Assembly (NCBI GenBank): GCA_007375535.1
Contig: VMEM01000001.1
Coordinates: 1 to 39,461 of the forward strand
DNA length: 39,461 nucleotides
Source of the DNA: Parcubacteria group bacterium LiPW_41
Lineage (GTDB): Bacteria > Patescibacteriota > Minisyncoccia > UBA6257 > GWB1-50-10
Direction: 5' to 3'
In this document: piece by piece, positions 8,356-14,222 of the stretch
How the letters are laid out: each line of letters starts with the position of its first letter
Position numbering within the stretch: position 1 is the first letter of the stretch
The notes under the pieces: generated by a model
Databases searched by the model: none
What the model was told of the DNA's origin: nothing
Seen by the model: only the letters and a program-made list of their open reading frames with translations
Position numbers and translations under genes: made by a program

Positions 8356-8360
8356 GCATC

Positions 8361-8432
8361 TGCGGGAGAGAGCGGTGGTTGCTCGTCAGGCTCATAACCT
8401 GAAGGCCGTTGGTTCGAATCCAACTCCCGCAA
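8361..8432 (+). tRNA. tRNA-Met (CAT), initiator-like
   Basis: Folds as acceptor TGCGGGA/TCCCGCA, D-stem GAGC/GCTC, anticodon stem TCAGG/CCTGA around loop CTCATAA (anticodon 8393-8395), T-arm GTTGG-TTCGAAT-CCAAC, discriminator A. CCA is not encoded. The A11-T24 pair of the D-stem is the bacterial initiator signature, and the general sequence (GCTCGTC.GGCTCATAACC.GAAGG) resembles tRNA-fMet. It departs from the norm: the three G-C pairs under the loop are AGG/CCT, the 1-72 pair is T-A rather than C x A, and the usual T8, A14 and A21 are G, G and T. Confidence 0.85.
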
Positions 8433-8585
8433 CAAGTTGTGGTTATAAACCAACTGCTTGGTTTATAAGTTGGTTCGAAGGGCGGAGCGTTGTGCGAGTA
8501 GTAACGAGCACCGCGAGCCCGGGCTCGAAACAATTGCGAGCGACGGCGAGCAATTAGTCGAGAGGAATCCAACTCCCGCAACAAG
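8433..8585 (+). repeat. tRNA-linked structured element A (after tRNA-fMet)
   Basis: Between the tRNA and a terminator. Left part: GTTGTGG (8436-8442), a hairpin TTATAAA-CCAACTGCTTGG-TTTATAA (8443-8468), then GTTGGTTCGAA (8469-8479); the outer pieces together are an inverted copy of the tRNA acceptor/T-arm 3' side. Core: a 41-nt hairpin (8480-8520) GGGC-GGA-GCG-TT-GTGC, loop GAGTAGTAACGA, GCAC-CGC-GA-GCCC; then a second hairpin with stem AATTGC/GCAATT (8532-8555) flanked by CTCGA/TCGAG. Right end: a 21-bp exact direct copy (8565-8585) of tRNA positions 8416-8436. The left inverted copy can pair with the right copy, closing a multibranched structure. It codes for nothing convincing. Confidence 0.8.
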
Positions 8586-8587
8586 AC

Positions 8588-8609
8588 AAAAACCATTAAA
8601 TGGTTTTTT
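8588..8609 (+). terminator. Intrinsic terminator after element A
   Basis: AACCATT-A-AATGGTT stem with an A-run before and TTTTTT after it, immediately behind the second copy of the tRNA 3' end. Confidence 0.7.
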
Positions 8610-8659
8610 CTATTTTTGAGGACTAGGATAGCGAATCAAGGCAATAATTTGGTATAAAC

Positions 8660-8688
8660 TTGGCGAATTAAGTAAAATAATATATAAA
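8660..8688 (+). promoter_or_regulatory. Promoter of the second CAT tRNA
   Basis: TTGGCG (8660-8665), 17-nt spacer, TATAAA (8683-8688). Predicted start about 8695, 3 nt before the tRNA. Confidence 0.6.
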
Positions 8689-8697
8689 TGAATAAAC

Positions 8698-8771
8698 GGC
8701 AGGGTAGCTCAGCTGGTTAGAGCGTGGGACTCATAAGCCCAAGGTCGTGGGTTCGACCCCCACCCCTGCTA
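8698..8771 (+). tRNA. tRNA with CAT anticodon (elongator Met or lysidine-type Ile2)
   Basis: Acceptor GGCAGGG/CCCTGCT (G1-T72 wobble), D-arm GCTC-AGCTGGTTA-GAGC (C11-G24, elongator type), anticodon stem TGGGA/GCCCA around CTCATAA, T-arm GTGGG-TTCGACC-CCCAC, discriminator A, CCA not encoded. Position 31-39 would be an A x G mismatch. Elongator Met and the Ile2 tRNA that needs TilS both carry CAT; sequence alone does not let me choose. Confidence 0.85.
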
Positions 8772-8773
8772 CT

Positions 8774-8917
8774 TGAAAATTGGTTTTTCTTTTTTGGGGT
8801 CGAAGAGTATTTGAGCGCGCGAACGCGAAAAGTGAGTGGAACGAACGGCAGCGAAAAACTCGGGCTCCGAAGGAGGAGCGAAAGCGACGGGTGAGGAGGA
8901 CCCCCACCCCTGCTACT
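8774..8917 (+). repeat. tRNA-linked structured element B (after second CAT tRNA), diverged
   Basis: A weak hairpin GAAAA-TTGG-TTTTTC with a T-run is followed by TGGGGTCGAAG (8795-8805), an inverted copy of the tRNA T-arm with one G missing. The core is GC- and purine-rich and unlike elements A and C overall, but keeps a GAGTGGAACGA loop (A and C have GAGTAGTAACGA), a GCGACGG motif, and a GCTCC/GGAGC hairpin. It ends with a 19-bp exact direct copy (8899-8917) of tRNA positions 8755-8773. Reading frames across it, including the upstream extension of the next gene, are not believable coding DNA. Confidence 0.7.
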
Positions 8918-8923
8918 AGTAGG

Positions 8924-8943
8924 AAACACCATTGGTGTTTTTT
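8924..8943 (+). terminator. Intrinsic terminator after element B
   Basis: AAACACC-ATT-GGTGTTT stem followed by TTT, just behind the second copy of the tRNA 3' end. Confidence 0.7.
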
Positions 8944-8989
8944 ATTTAGAAATTCCATTAAATACAAATCTCTAGTATTCTCAATATAT

Positions 8990-9430
8990 ATGACAGAACA
9001 ACAAAAACTTCAAATTATTGAAATTGCCAAAAAACAAATTGGAAAACCATATGTTTTTGGAGCACACGAAGCAGAAGAAGGAGAGGTTTTCGATTGTTCA
9101 TCATTTGTACAATTTGTTTTTTCTTCAATAGGAATCGATCTACCACGAAGCAGCATCTTACAAGCAGGAGACGAAAAAGGAAAAGAAATAACGCTTGGAT
9201 CAGAACTAGAAGTCGGCGATCTTTTATTTATGCGTGGAGTACGCGGATATTATCGTGATTCATTTTTTGGTGGAAGAGAATTATATATTGGACATGTTGG
9301 TATCTATCTAGGAAACAATAAAATTATCCACGCACAAGCACATAAGGAACCACACGGAGTAATCGTAGAAACAATTGAAGAATTGGAAAAAGAGAAAAAT
9401 TATAAAATCAATTTAGTTAAACGATTCTAA
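8990..9430 (+). CDS. NlpC/P60 family cysteine peptidase
   Basis: 146 residues, essentially one NlpC/P60 domain: IGKPYVFGAHEAEEG, the nucleophile in FDCSSFVQFVFSSIGIDLPR, the catalytic His in YIGHVGIYLGNN, and the third polar residue in IIHAQAHKEPHG. Such enzymes usually cut D-glutamyl-diaminopimelate bonds in peptidoglycan. There is no signal peptide, so either it acts inside the cell, on imported or recycled peptides, or it leaves by another route. An in-frame TTG/ATG region upstream lies in the tRNA-linked element; I take the ATG at 8990 because a TATTCT box (8976-8981) predicts transcription from about 8988. Stop is 2 nt before the next gene, with which it forms an operon. Confidence 0.85.
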   Translation: MTEQQKLQIIEIAKKQIGKPYVFGAHEAEEGEVFDCSSFVQFVFSSIGIDLPRSSILQAGDEKGKEITLGSELEVGDLLFMRGVRGYYRDSFFGGRELYIGHVGIYLGNNKIIHAQAHKEPHGVIVETIEELEKEKNYKINLVKRF

Positions 9431-9432
9431 TA

Positions 9433-9975
9433 ATGAAAAAAGTTCCTCAATATTCACAATTCCTTGATGTAACAAAAAAGGGATGGAAAATACGTGCATG
9501 CGGAGTTGCTTCACTTGCAATGGTCCTTGATCATTACAAAAAAAATAAAAAAACATCAATCGATAAACTTATTGATTATGGGGTTTCTATTGGAGCACAT
9601 AATAAAGAACTTGGATGGATACACTCAGGAATTGTAAATATTGCAAAACATGAAGGATTCAAAGGAGAACGCTACGACTGGAGAGATATAGACGCAAACA
9701 TTTCATTTAATAAAATGAATGAATATTTAAAGAACGGACCGATCATTGCCTCGATTCATAAAAACTTTAATCCAAAGAATTCAGGACACCTAGTTGTTGT
9801 CACATCAAAAAATAAATCACACATCACTATCCACGATCCAATTGCTCGGAAACGAGAACAAATAAAAAGGGAAATACCAATAGACGTATTCCTTACTGGG
9901 TGGAAGAAGCGAATTGTTGTTGTCCGTCCAAAATCAAAAAAGATTTGCGAATGCAAAAAAGGAATGATACAATAG
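9433..9975 (+). CDS. Peptidase C39-like protein
   Basis: 180 residues of the C39_2-like papain fold: N-terminal VPQYSQFLDV, the Cys nucleophile in IRACGVASLAMVLDHY, then GPIIASIHKNF, the catalytic His in SGHLVVVTSKN, and the Asp in ITIHDPIARKR. No transmembrane or ABC-transporter parts, so this is not a bacteriocin exporter; free-standing C39-like proteins often act on cell-wall or secreted peptides. No signal peptide. It follows the NlpC/P60 gene by 2 nt and ends 16 nt before tRNA-Asp. The two peptidases plus the three tRNAs make a plus-strand islet between minus-strand pheST and gatCA. The substrate is unknown. Confidence 0.8.
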   Translation: MKKVPQYSQFLDVTKKGWKIRACGVASLAMVLDHYKKNKKTSIDKLIDYGVSIGAHNKELGWIHSGIVNIAKHEGFKGERYDWRDIDANISFNKMNEYLKNGPIIASIHKNFNPKNSGHLVVVTSKNKSHITIHDPIARKREQIKREIPIDVFLTGWKKRIVVVRPKSKKICECKKGMIQ

Positions 9976-9991
9976 GTTTGTTCTAATAATT

Positions 9992-10065
9992 GCGGTGGTA
10001 GCTCAGCTGGTTAGAGCGCTGCCCTGTCACGGCAGAGGTCGAGGGTTCAATTCCCTTCCACCGCG
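9992..10065 (+). tRNA. tRNA-Asp (GTC)
   Basis: Acceptor GCGGTGG/CCACCGC, D-arm GCTC-AGCTGGTTA-GAGC, anticodon arm CTGCC-CTGTCAC-GGCAG, T-arm GAGGG-TTCAATT-CCCTT, discriminator G, CCA not encoded. Canonical T8, A14 and A21 are present. Probably read from its own weak promoter or together with the C39-like gene. Confidence 0.95.
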
Positions 10066-10070
10066 CAGAC

Positions 10071-10097
10071 AAAAAACATTCGTAAGAATGTTTTTTT
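10071..10097 (+). terminator. Intrinsic terminator after tRNA-Asp
   Basis: AAAAAACATTC-GTAA-GAATGTTTTTTT. It stands between the tRNA and element C, so element C would be transcribed only by read-through or as a separate unit. Confidence 0.8.
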
Positions 10098-10098
10098 G

Positions 10099-10262
10099 TT
10101 TGTTGGTGGAAGCGAGCCAACTGCTTGGCTCGCGTAGGGAATTGAAGCCCGGAGCGTTGTGTGAGTAGTAACGAACACCGCGAGGGCGGGCCCGTAGACA
10201 ATTGCGAGCGACGGCGAGCAATTAGTCGGAGTGGCAATTGCCTTCCACCGCGCAGACAAAAA
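10099..10262 (+). repeat. tRNA-linked structured element C (after tRNA-Asp)
   Basis: Same plan as element A. Left: GGTGGAAG (10105-10112), hairpin CGAG-CCAACTGCTTGG-CTCG (10113-10132), then GGGAATTGAA (10137-10146); the outer pieces are an inverted copy of the tRNA-Asp 3' end. Core: 41-nt hairpin (10147-10187) GCCC-GGA-GCG-TT-GTGT, loop GAGTAGTAACGA, ACAC-CGC-GA-GGGC; then the AATTGC/GCAATT hairpin (10200-10223), identical to that of element A. Right: 28-bp direct copy (10235-10262) of 10048-10075 with one mismatch, reaching 10 nt past the tRNA. Stem bases differ from A in matched pairs while loops are the same. Confidence 0.8.
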
Positions 10263-10291
10263 TATCGCCCCTTACTAGGGGCGATATTTTT
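10258..10291. terminator. Bidirectional terminator between element C and gatA
   Basis: AAAAATATCGCCCC-TTACTA-GGGGCGATATTTTT, a 14-bp stem with A- and T-runs on both sides, at the 3' end of the convergent gatA gene. Confidence 0.9.
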
Positions 10292-11729
10292 ATTCTTTTT
10301 CGTACTCCTTTCCTACCGCAAACAAATCTGCCTCATGAAAATGTTTCCCAATAAGCTGAAAGTTCACCGGTAATTCCCCACTCCCCACAGCAAACTTTTT
10401 TACTGGAATTGAGATTCCTGGAAGTCCTGCAAGGTTCACTGGAATAGTGAAAATATCCGAAAGATACATAGAAAGTGGATCATTTGTCTTCTCTCCAAGC
10501 TTGAATGCTGGAGTTGGTGTAGTTGGTGTTAATATAACATCAACTTCATCAAACGCTTTTGCAAAATCTTGAGATATAAGCGTTCTTACCTTCTGTGCTT
10601 TTGAATAATATGCATCGTAATATCCAGACGAAAGTACAAACGTTCCAAGCAAAATTCTTCGTCGTGATTCCTTTCCAAATCCAACGCCTCGCGTTTTTAT
10701 ATATAGATCTTTAAGGTTCTCTACATCTTTTTTAATCTCACTCACTCCCAAATACCGAACGCCATCAAGACGCGCCAAGTTTGTTGAAACCTCTGCTGGC
10801 ATAATTATGTAATATGTCGACAATGCGTATTTTGTGTGTGGTAACGAAATTTCTTTAAATGAAAAACCAAGCTTTTTTAACCTCTCTATTGCATCACTTA
10901 TATATTTCGAAACATATGGATCAATTCCTTCAATAAAATATTCTTTCGGAATTCCAATAACCATTTTCCTTTCTTCCCCTATCGGTTTTGATCTCAATTC
11001 TTTTTTCTCAAAAGTAGTCGCGTCGTGTAAATCTTTTCCACGAATTGCATTAAAAAGAATTTCTGAGTCAGAAACGGTTTTTGAAAATGGTCCAATTTGA
11101 TCAAGACTCGATGCCATTGCAACAATTCCAAAACGAGACACCGCTCCATATGTTGGTTTCATTCCCACTACACCACACAAGGCCGCAGGCTGCCTGATTG
11201 ACCCACCGGTGTCCGATCCGAATGATCCAAGTGTTGCACCACACGCAACCGAAACCGCAGACCCACCAGACGAACCACCGGAAACACAGGTTTTATTATG
11301 AGGATTTTTCACTGGACCAAATGCGGAATTTTCGTTTGAAGAACCCATAGCAAACTCATCCATATTTGTTTTTCCAACAATTGTTGCGTTAAGTCCTTTT
11401 AATTTCTCAGCAACCCACCCATCATAACTTGCAACATACTCACTTAATATTTTTGATCCAGCGGTAGTAACCGACCCCTTCAAGAGCATGTTATCTTTCA
11501 GGGCAATTGGAACTCCACCAAGCAACGGCACATTTTCGCCGCGCGCGATCATTGCGTCTATTGTATCCGCAGAACGGATTGCATCCTCTTTTGTAAAAGA
11601 AATAAATGCATTCAAATCCTTGTTTTCTTCTATCGCTTTGTAACTTTCATCCATTGCTTCGCGCGCAGAAAATTCTTTTGCACACAACGCATCGTGAAAT
11701 TCTTGTATTGTTAGGTTTTTGATATCCAT
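10290..11729 (-). CDS. gatA: Aspartyl/glutamyl-tRNA amidotransferase subunit A
   Basis: 479 residues of the amidase-signature family. The catalytic Lys is in GGVPIALKDNMLLKG; the Ser-cisSer pair and nucleophile lie in SGGSSGGSAVSVACG and GSFGSDTGGSIRQPA. GatA frees ammonia from glutamine, which GatB uses to turn Glu-tRNA-Gln (or Asp-tRNA-Asn) into Gln-tRNA-Gln (Asn-tRNA-Asn). The frame opens at a TTG at 11741, but the ATG at 11729 is preferred, being 1 nt after the gatC stop (TAA-T-ATG), a good re-initiation arrangement. gatB is not in this window; in many bacteria it is next door. Confidence 0.95.
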   Translation of the reverse strand: MDIKNLTIQEFHDALCAKEFSAREAMDESYKAIEENKDLNAFISFTKEDAIRSADTIDAMIARGENVPLLGGVPIALKDNMLLKGSVTTAGSKILSEYVASYDGWVAEKLKGLNATIVGKTNMDEFAMGSSNENSAFGPVKNPHNKTCVSGGSSGGSAVSVACGATLGSFGSDTGGSIRQPAALCGVVGMKPTYGAVSRFGIVAMASSLDQIGPFSKTVSDSEILFNAIRGKDLHDATTFEKKELRSKPIGEERKMVIGIPKEYFIEGIDPYVSKYISDAIERLKKLGFSFKEISLPHTKYALSTYYIIMPAEVSTNLARLDGVRYLGVSEIKKDVENLKDLYIKTRGVGFGKESRRRILLGTFVLSSGYYDAYYSKAQKVRTLISQDFAKAFDEVDVILTPTTPTPAFKLGEKTNDPLSMYLSDIFTIPVNLAGLPGISIPVKKFAVGSGELPVNFQLIGKHFHEADLFAVGKEYEKE

Positions 11730-11730
11730 A

Positions 11731-12027
11731 TTATTTTTCAAATACTGGTGGCACTTTCAATAAATTCCCCTCTCGATCAGGAAATGATTGAATTACAAGA
11801 TCTTTTTCAACTCGCAATTCACCATTTCTATCATCCCTCAATTCATTTACCGTAAGTGATCCACCCGTCTTTGGAAGAATTGCATCAGTGTTTACCTCTT
11901 TTAATTCGTCAAAATAAGACAAGATACCCTCTAAATCTGAGACAAGTGCTTCTTTTTCTTCTTTTTGAAGTCCAATACGGGATAAATCTGCGAGATGTTC
12001 AATTTCTTTTTCGGAAATATGAGTCAT
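11731..12027 (-). CDS. gatC: Aspartyl/glutamyl-tRNA amidotransferase subunit C
   Basis: 98 residues, usual GatC size: N-terminal helix ISEKEIEHLADLSRIGLQ, then DLEGILSYFDELKEVNTDAI and the LRDDR segment found in the family, ending in the belt that wraps GatA (REGNLLKVPPVFEK). It stabilises the GatCAB complex. A GTG two codons earlier (12033) is possible, but the ATG at 12027 (MTHISEKE) is the common start. It is divergent from the leaderless L25 gene with about 75 nt between them. Confidence 0.9.
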   Translation of the reverse strand: MTHISEKEIEHLADLSRIGLQKEEKEALVSDLEGILSYFDELKEVNTDAILPKTGGSLTVNELRDDRNGELRVEKDLVIQSFPDREGNLLKVPPVFEK

Positions 12028-12090
12028 ATACACACTCTAATGAAGAAAATGACACAACGCAACACCAACCCAAAGATATAGCCAATGAGG

Positions 12091-12096
12091 TATAAT
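12091..12096 (+). promoter_or_regulatory. -10 box of a leaderless promoter (L25 gene)
   Basis: TATAAT; the predicted start is 12103, the A of the ATG. An in-frame ATG at 12085 lies upstream of the box and cannot be used from this promoter. Confidence 0.7.
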
Positions 12097-12102
12097 GACC
12101 GT

Positions 12103-12714
12103 ATGAAGCTACATTGTATTACAAGAACGGTAGTGGGAAAGGGAGTGAAAAAACTACGCACGACAGGACAAATTCCAGCAGAACTTTTTGGAAATCACAT
12201 AGAAAACAGACATCTCTCAATCGACATAAAAGAATTTGCGCGGATTAATAAACTTGCAGGAACACATGGAGTTGTTGAGTTAATAATTGATAAAGAGGCA
12301 CCAATTAATGTGCTTATCACAGATGTAATAGAAAACCCATATGAACGGATGCCTCTTTCGATTGGCCTCCACGCGATTCGAATGGATGAAAAAATTCATA
12401 CATATATTCCAATAGTATATGAGGGAGAATCACCAGCAACAAAAGACGGACTTCCAATTATAAAACTCATAGACGAGGTTGAAATTGAGGCTCTTCCTAA
12501 AAATGTCCCAGAATCAATTATTGTTAAACTTTCAACACTTACAGAAAAAACACCAAAAGTTCACATAAAGGATCTTTCTGTTCCAAAAAATGTGAAAATA
12601 TTACATGCAGACCCGGATCAGGTTGTGGTAACAATTGGAGAAAAATCAGAAGAAGAGACAAAGGAAGTAATTCAGGATGTGATCGAAGAGAAAGTAACAA
12701 ACCAACCAGAATAG
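12103..12714 (+). CDS. rplY: 50S ribosomal protein L25 (CTC/TL5 long form)
   Basis: 203 residues. The N-terminal ~90 residues are the 5S-rRNA-binding L25 barrel (TRTVVGKGVKKLRTTGQIPA, ELFGNHIENRHLSIDIKEFA, ELIIDKEAPINVLI); residues ~95-185 form the TL5-type C-terminal domain (HTYIPIVYEGESPATKDG, VEIEALPKNVPESI, VHIKDLSVPKNVKI). An acidic tail follows. It sits on the 5S rRNA in the central protuberance. I start it at 12103, because the -10 box ends at 12096; the mRNA would begin with the AUG itself. Downstream, 100 nt with no clear terminator separate it from the transglycosylase. Confidence 0.88.
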   Translation: MKLHCITRTVVGKGVKKLRTTGQIPAELFGNHIENRHLSIDIKEFARINKLAGTHGVVELIIDKEAPINVLITDVIENPYERMPLSIGLHAIRMDEKIHTYIPIVYEGESPATKDGLPIIKLIDEVEIEALPKNVPESIIVKLSTLTEKTPKVHIKDLSVPKNVKILHADPDQVVVTIGEKSEEETKEVIQDVIEEKVTNQPE

Positions 12715-12795
12715 GAGTTTTATATAGAGAAAGAAGTGTTTTCCATTAGATGTTTATATGTCTAGTAAGGATTTTGTTTGCACGAGATTTAACGA

Positions 12796-12801
12796 TATAC
12801 T
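12796..12801 (+). promoter_or_regulatory. -10-like box before the transglycosylase gene
   Basis: TATACT predicts transcription from about 12808, six nt ahead of the ATG at 12814. No clear -35 or Shine-Dalgarno sequence. Confidence 0.45.
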
Positions 12802-12813
12802 TAATTAATAGAA

Positions 12814-14187
12814 ATGAAGCGCAGATTGTACACCGTTTGGATATATATAACGATCATCATTCTTGTTGGTCTTTTTGTTATATCTCCAAAAGCAAATGTA
12901 CGCGCAGAAGGAGATGATTCAATAACCGCTCAACAATCACAGATTGTTGATAAACAAACAGAGCGTGCAGAACTCGAACGCCAACTTGCGGAGCTCGAAA
13001 AAGAAATCGAAGATAATCAAAAGAAAATTTCTGAATACCAGAAACAGGGAAAAAGTTTGTCGGGAGAAATATCGACACTTAATGCAAAGATAAACAAAAT
13101 AACCTTGCAAATAAAAGGAATAAATTTGAATATAGCAAAACTCGGACAAGAAATAACCGAAACACAGAAAAACATAAACAATACCGAGAACAAGATAGAT
13201 GGGAACAGAGAAGCTCTCGCAAAAGGAATACAAATGCTCCACGAGTCGGATCAAGAACGTATGTTTAACATTCTCCTTTCACATGAAAAGCTTTCCGATT
13301 TTTTTGGGAACTTGAACGATATTGTGTTAATGCAGGAGGGAGTAAAATCAAAACTCGAAGAAACGAAGAAGCTTCGCCAAGAACTTCTAGAACAGAAACA
13401 ACAACTATCAGATGAGAAGCAGGATGTGGAAAATTTGAAAGCAATACAACTTGCTCAACAAAAAGCCGCACAAAGTACAAAAACACAAAAAAATACCCTA
13501 TTAAAAGATACCAAAGGAAAAGAATCTGAATATCAGAAAATATTAAAAAAGACACAAGAAAGTGCTGCTCAAATACGAAGTAGAATATTCGAATTGCTGG
13601 GCGGTGGAGAACTAACATTCGAAAAGGCATACAACCTTGCAAAAATAGCAGAGGGCGCATCAGGTGTGCGTGCCTCACTTATTCTTGCAATACTAAACCG
13701 AGAATCATTACTTGGAAAAAACGTTGGGCAGTGTACTTATCAGAAAGCAATGCATCCAACACGCGACATTCCATATTTCCTCGAGCTCACAAAACGACTT
13801 GGTGTTGATCCAGAAAAAGTAAAAGTTTCCTGCGCAAACCAACATGGTGCATACGGAGGAGCAATGGGACCAGCTCAATTCATTCCATCGACATGGAAGA
13901 TGTATGAGGCAAAGATTTCTGCAGTAACTAAAAGCTCCCCTCCTAACCCATGGAACAATTCAGATGCATTTACCGCAACTGGTGTATATATAGCCGACTT
14001 AATGAATACATCCGCATGTATTAATTATGGGAATCAAATTCCAGCCGAAAAAACAAAACTAAGAGAACGCTGTGCGGCCGCAATGTACTATGCTGGAGGT
14101 CGTTGGTACACCTACCGCTTCTGGTATGGAGAACCAGTGGTAACAAAGGCAGACCAATACGACAAAGATATCGATGCCATTAAATAA
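12814..14187 (+). CDS. Secreted coiled-coil protein with lytic transglycosylase domain
   Basis: 457 residues in three parts. Residues 1-31 are a signal peptide (hydrophobic VWIYITIIILVGLFVI, likely cut after NVRA). Residues ~40-250 form a long coiled coil (KQTERAELERQLAELEKEIE and onward), like the CwlO/PcsB/EnvC regulators of wall hydrolases. Residues ~260-457 are a lysozyme-like domain: a probable catalytic Glu in LAILNRESLLG, and GAYGGAMGPAQFIPSTW, the signature of MltB/Slt-type transglycosylases. Four Cys in the domain suggest disulphides outside the cell. It should cut glycan strands, perhaps making room for the pilus or at division; FtsEX-type control of the coiled coil is only an analogy. 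Confidence 0.82.
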   Translation: MKRRLYTVWIYITIIILVGLFVISPKANVRAEGDDSITAQQSQIVDKQTERAELERQLAELEKEIEDNQKKISEYQKQGKSLSGEISTLNAKINKITLQIKGINLNIAKLGQEITETQKNINNTENKIDGNREALAKGIQMLHESDQERMFNILLSHEKLSDFFGNLNDIVLMQEGVKSKLEETKKLRQELLEQKQQLSDEKQDVENLKAIQLAQQKAAQSTKTQKNTLLKDTKGKESEYQKILKKTQESAAQIRSRIFELLGGGELTFEKAYNLAKIAEGASGVRASLILAILNRESLLGKNVGQCTYQKAMHPTRDIPYFLELTKRLGVDPEKVKVSCANQHGAYGGAMGPAQFIPSTWKMYEAKISAVTKSSPPNPWNNSDAFTATGVYIADLMNTSACINYGNQIPAEKTKLRERCAAAMYYAGGRWYTYRFWYGEPVVTKADQYDKDIDAIK

Positions 14188-14222
14188 AAAACTGCTAAGT
14201 TCTTGGACTTAGCAGTTTTTTA
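14186..14222. terminator. Bidirectional terminator (transglycosylase / ligA)
   Basis: AACTGCTAAGT-TCTTGG-ACTTAGCAGTT, an 11-bp stem with A-run and T-run, between convergent genes. Confidence 0.9.

Noticed and set aside
8416-8585. Integrated genomic island with att sites at tRNA ends
   Set aside because: The copies enclose only about 130-190 bp with no integrase; the term island does not fit, though a miniature element remains possible.
8219-8596. Open frames on both strands through tRNA-fMet and element A
   Set aside because: They run across a certain tRNA and its repeats; their translations show no start signals, and similar frames recur only because the repeats recur.
8717-8967. Minus-strand open frames antisense to the second CAT tRNA and element B
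   Set aside because: Antisense tRNA translation of a kind often mis-annotated (GGGRTHDLGL-like); no promoter or domain.
8361-8971. Duplicate tRNA-Met genes arising from tandem duplication
   Set aside because: The two CAT tRNAs are different in every stem; one is initiator-like and the other elongator-like.
9983-10373. Open frames over tRNA-Asp and element C
   Set aside because: Same reason: they cover a tRNA, two terminators and the structured element.
12721-12800. Riboswitch or attenuator between L25 and the transglycosylase gene
   Set aside because: Only an AT-rich stretch with no stable hairpin or known motif.
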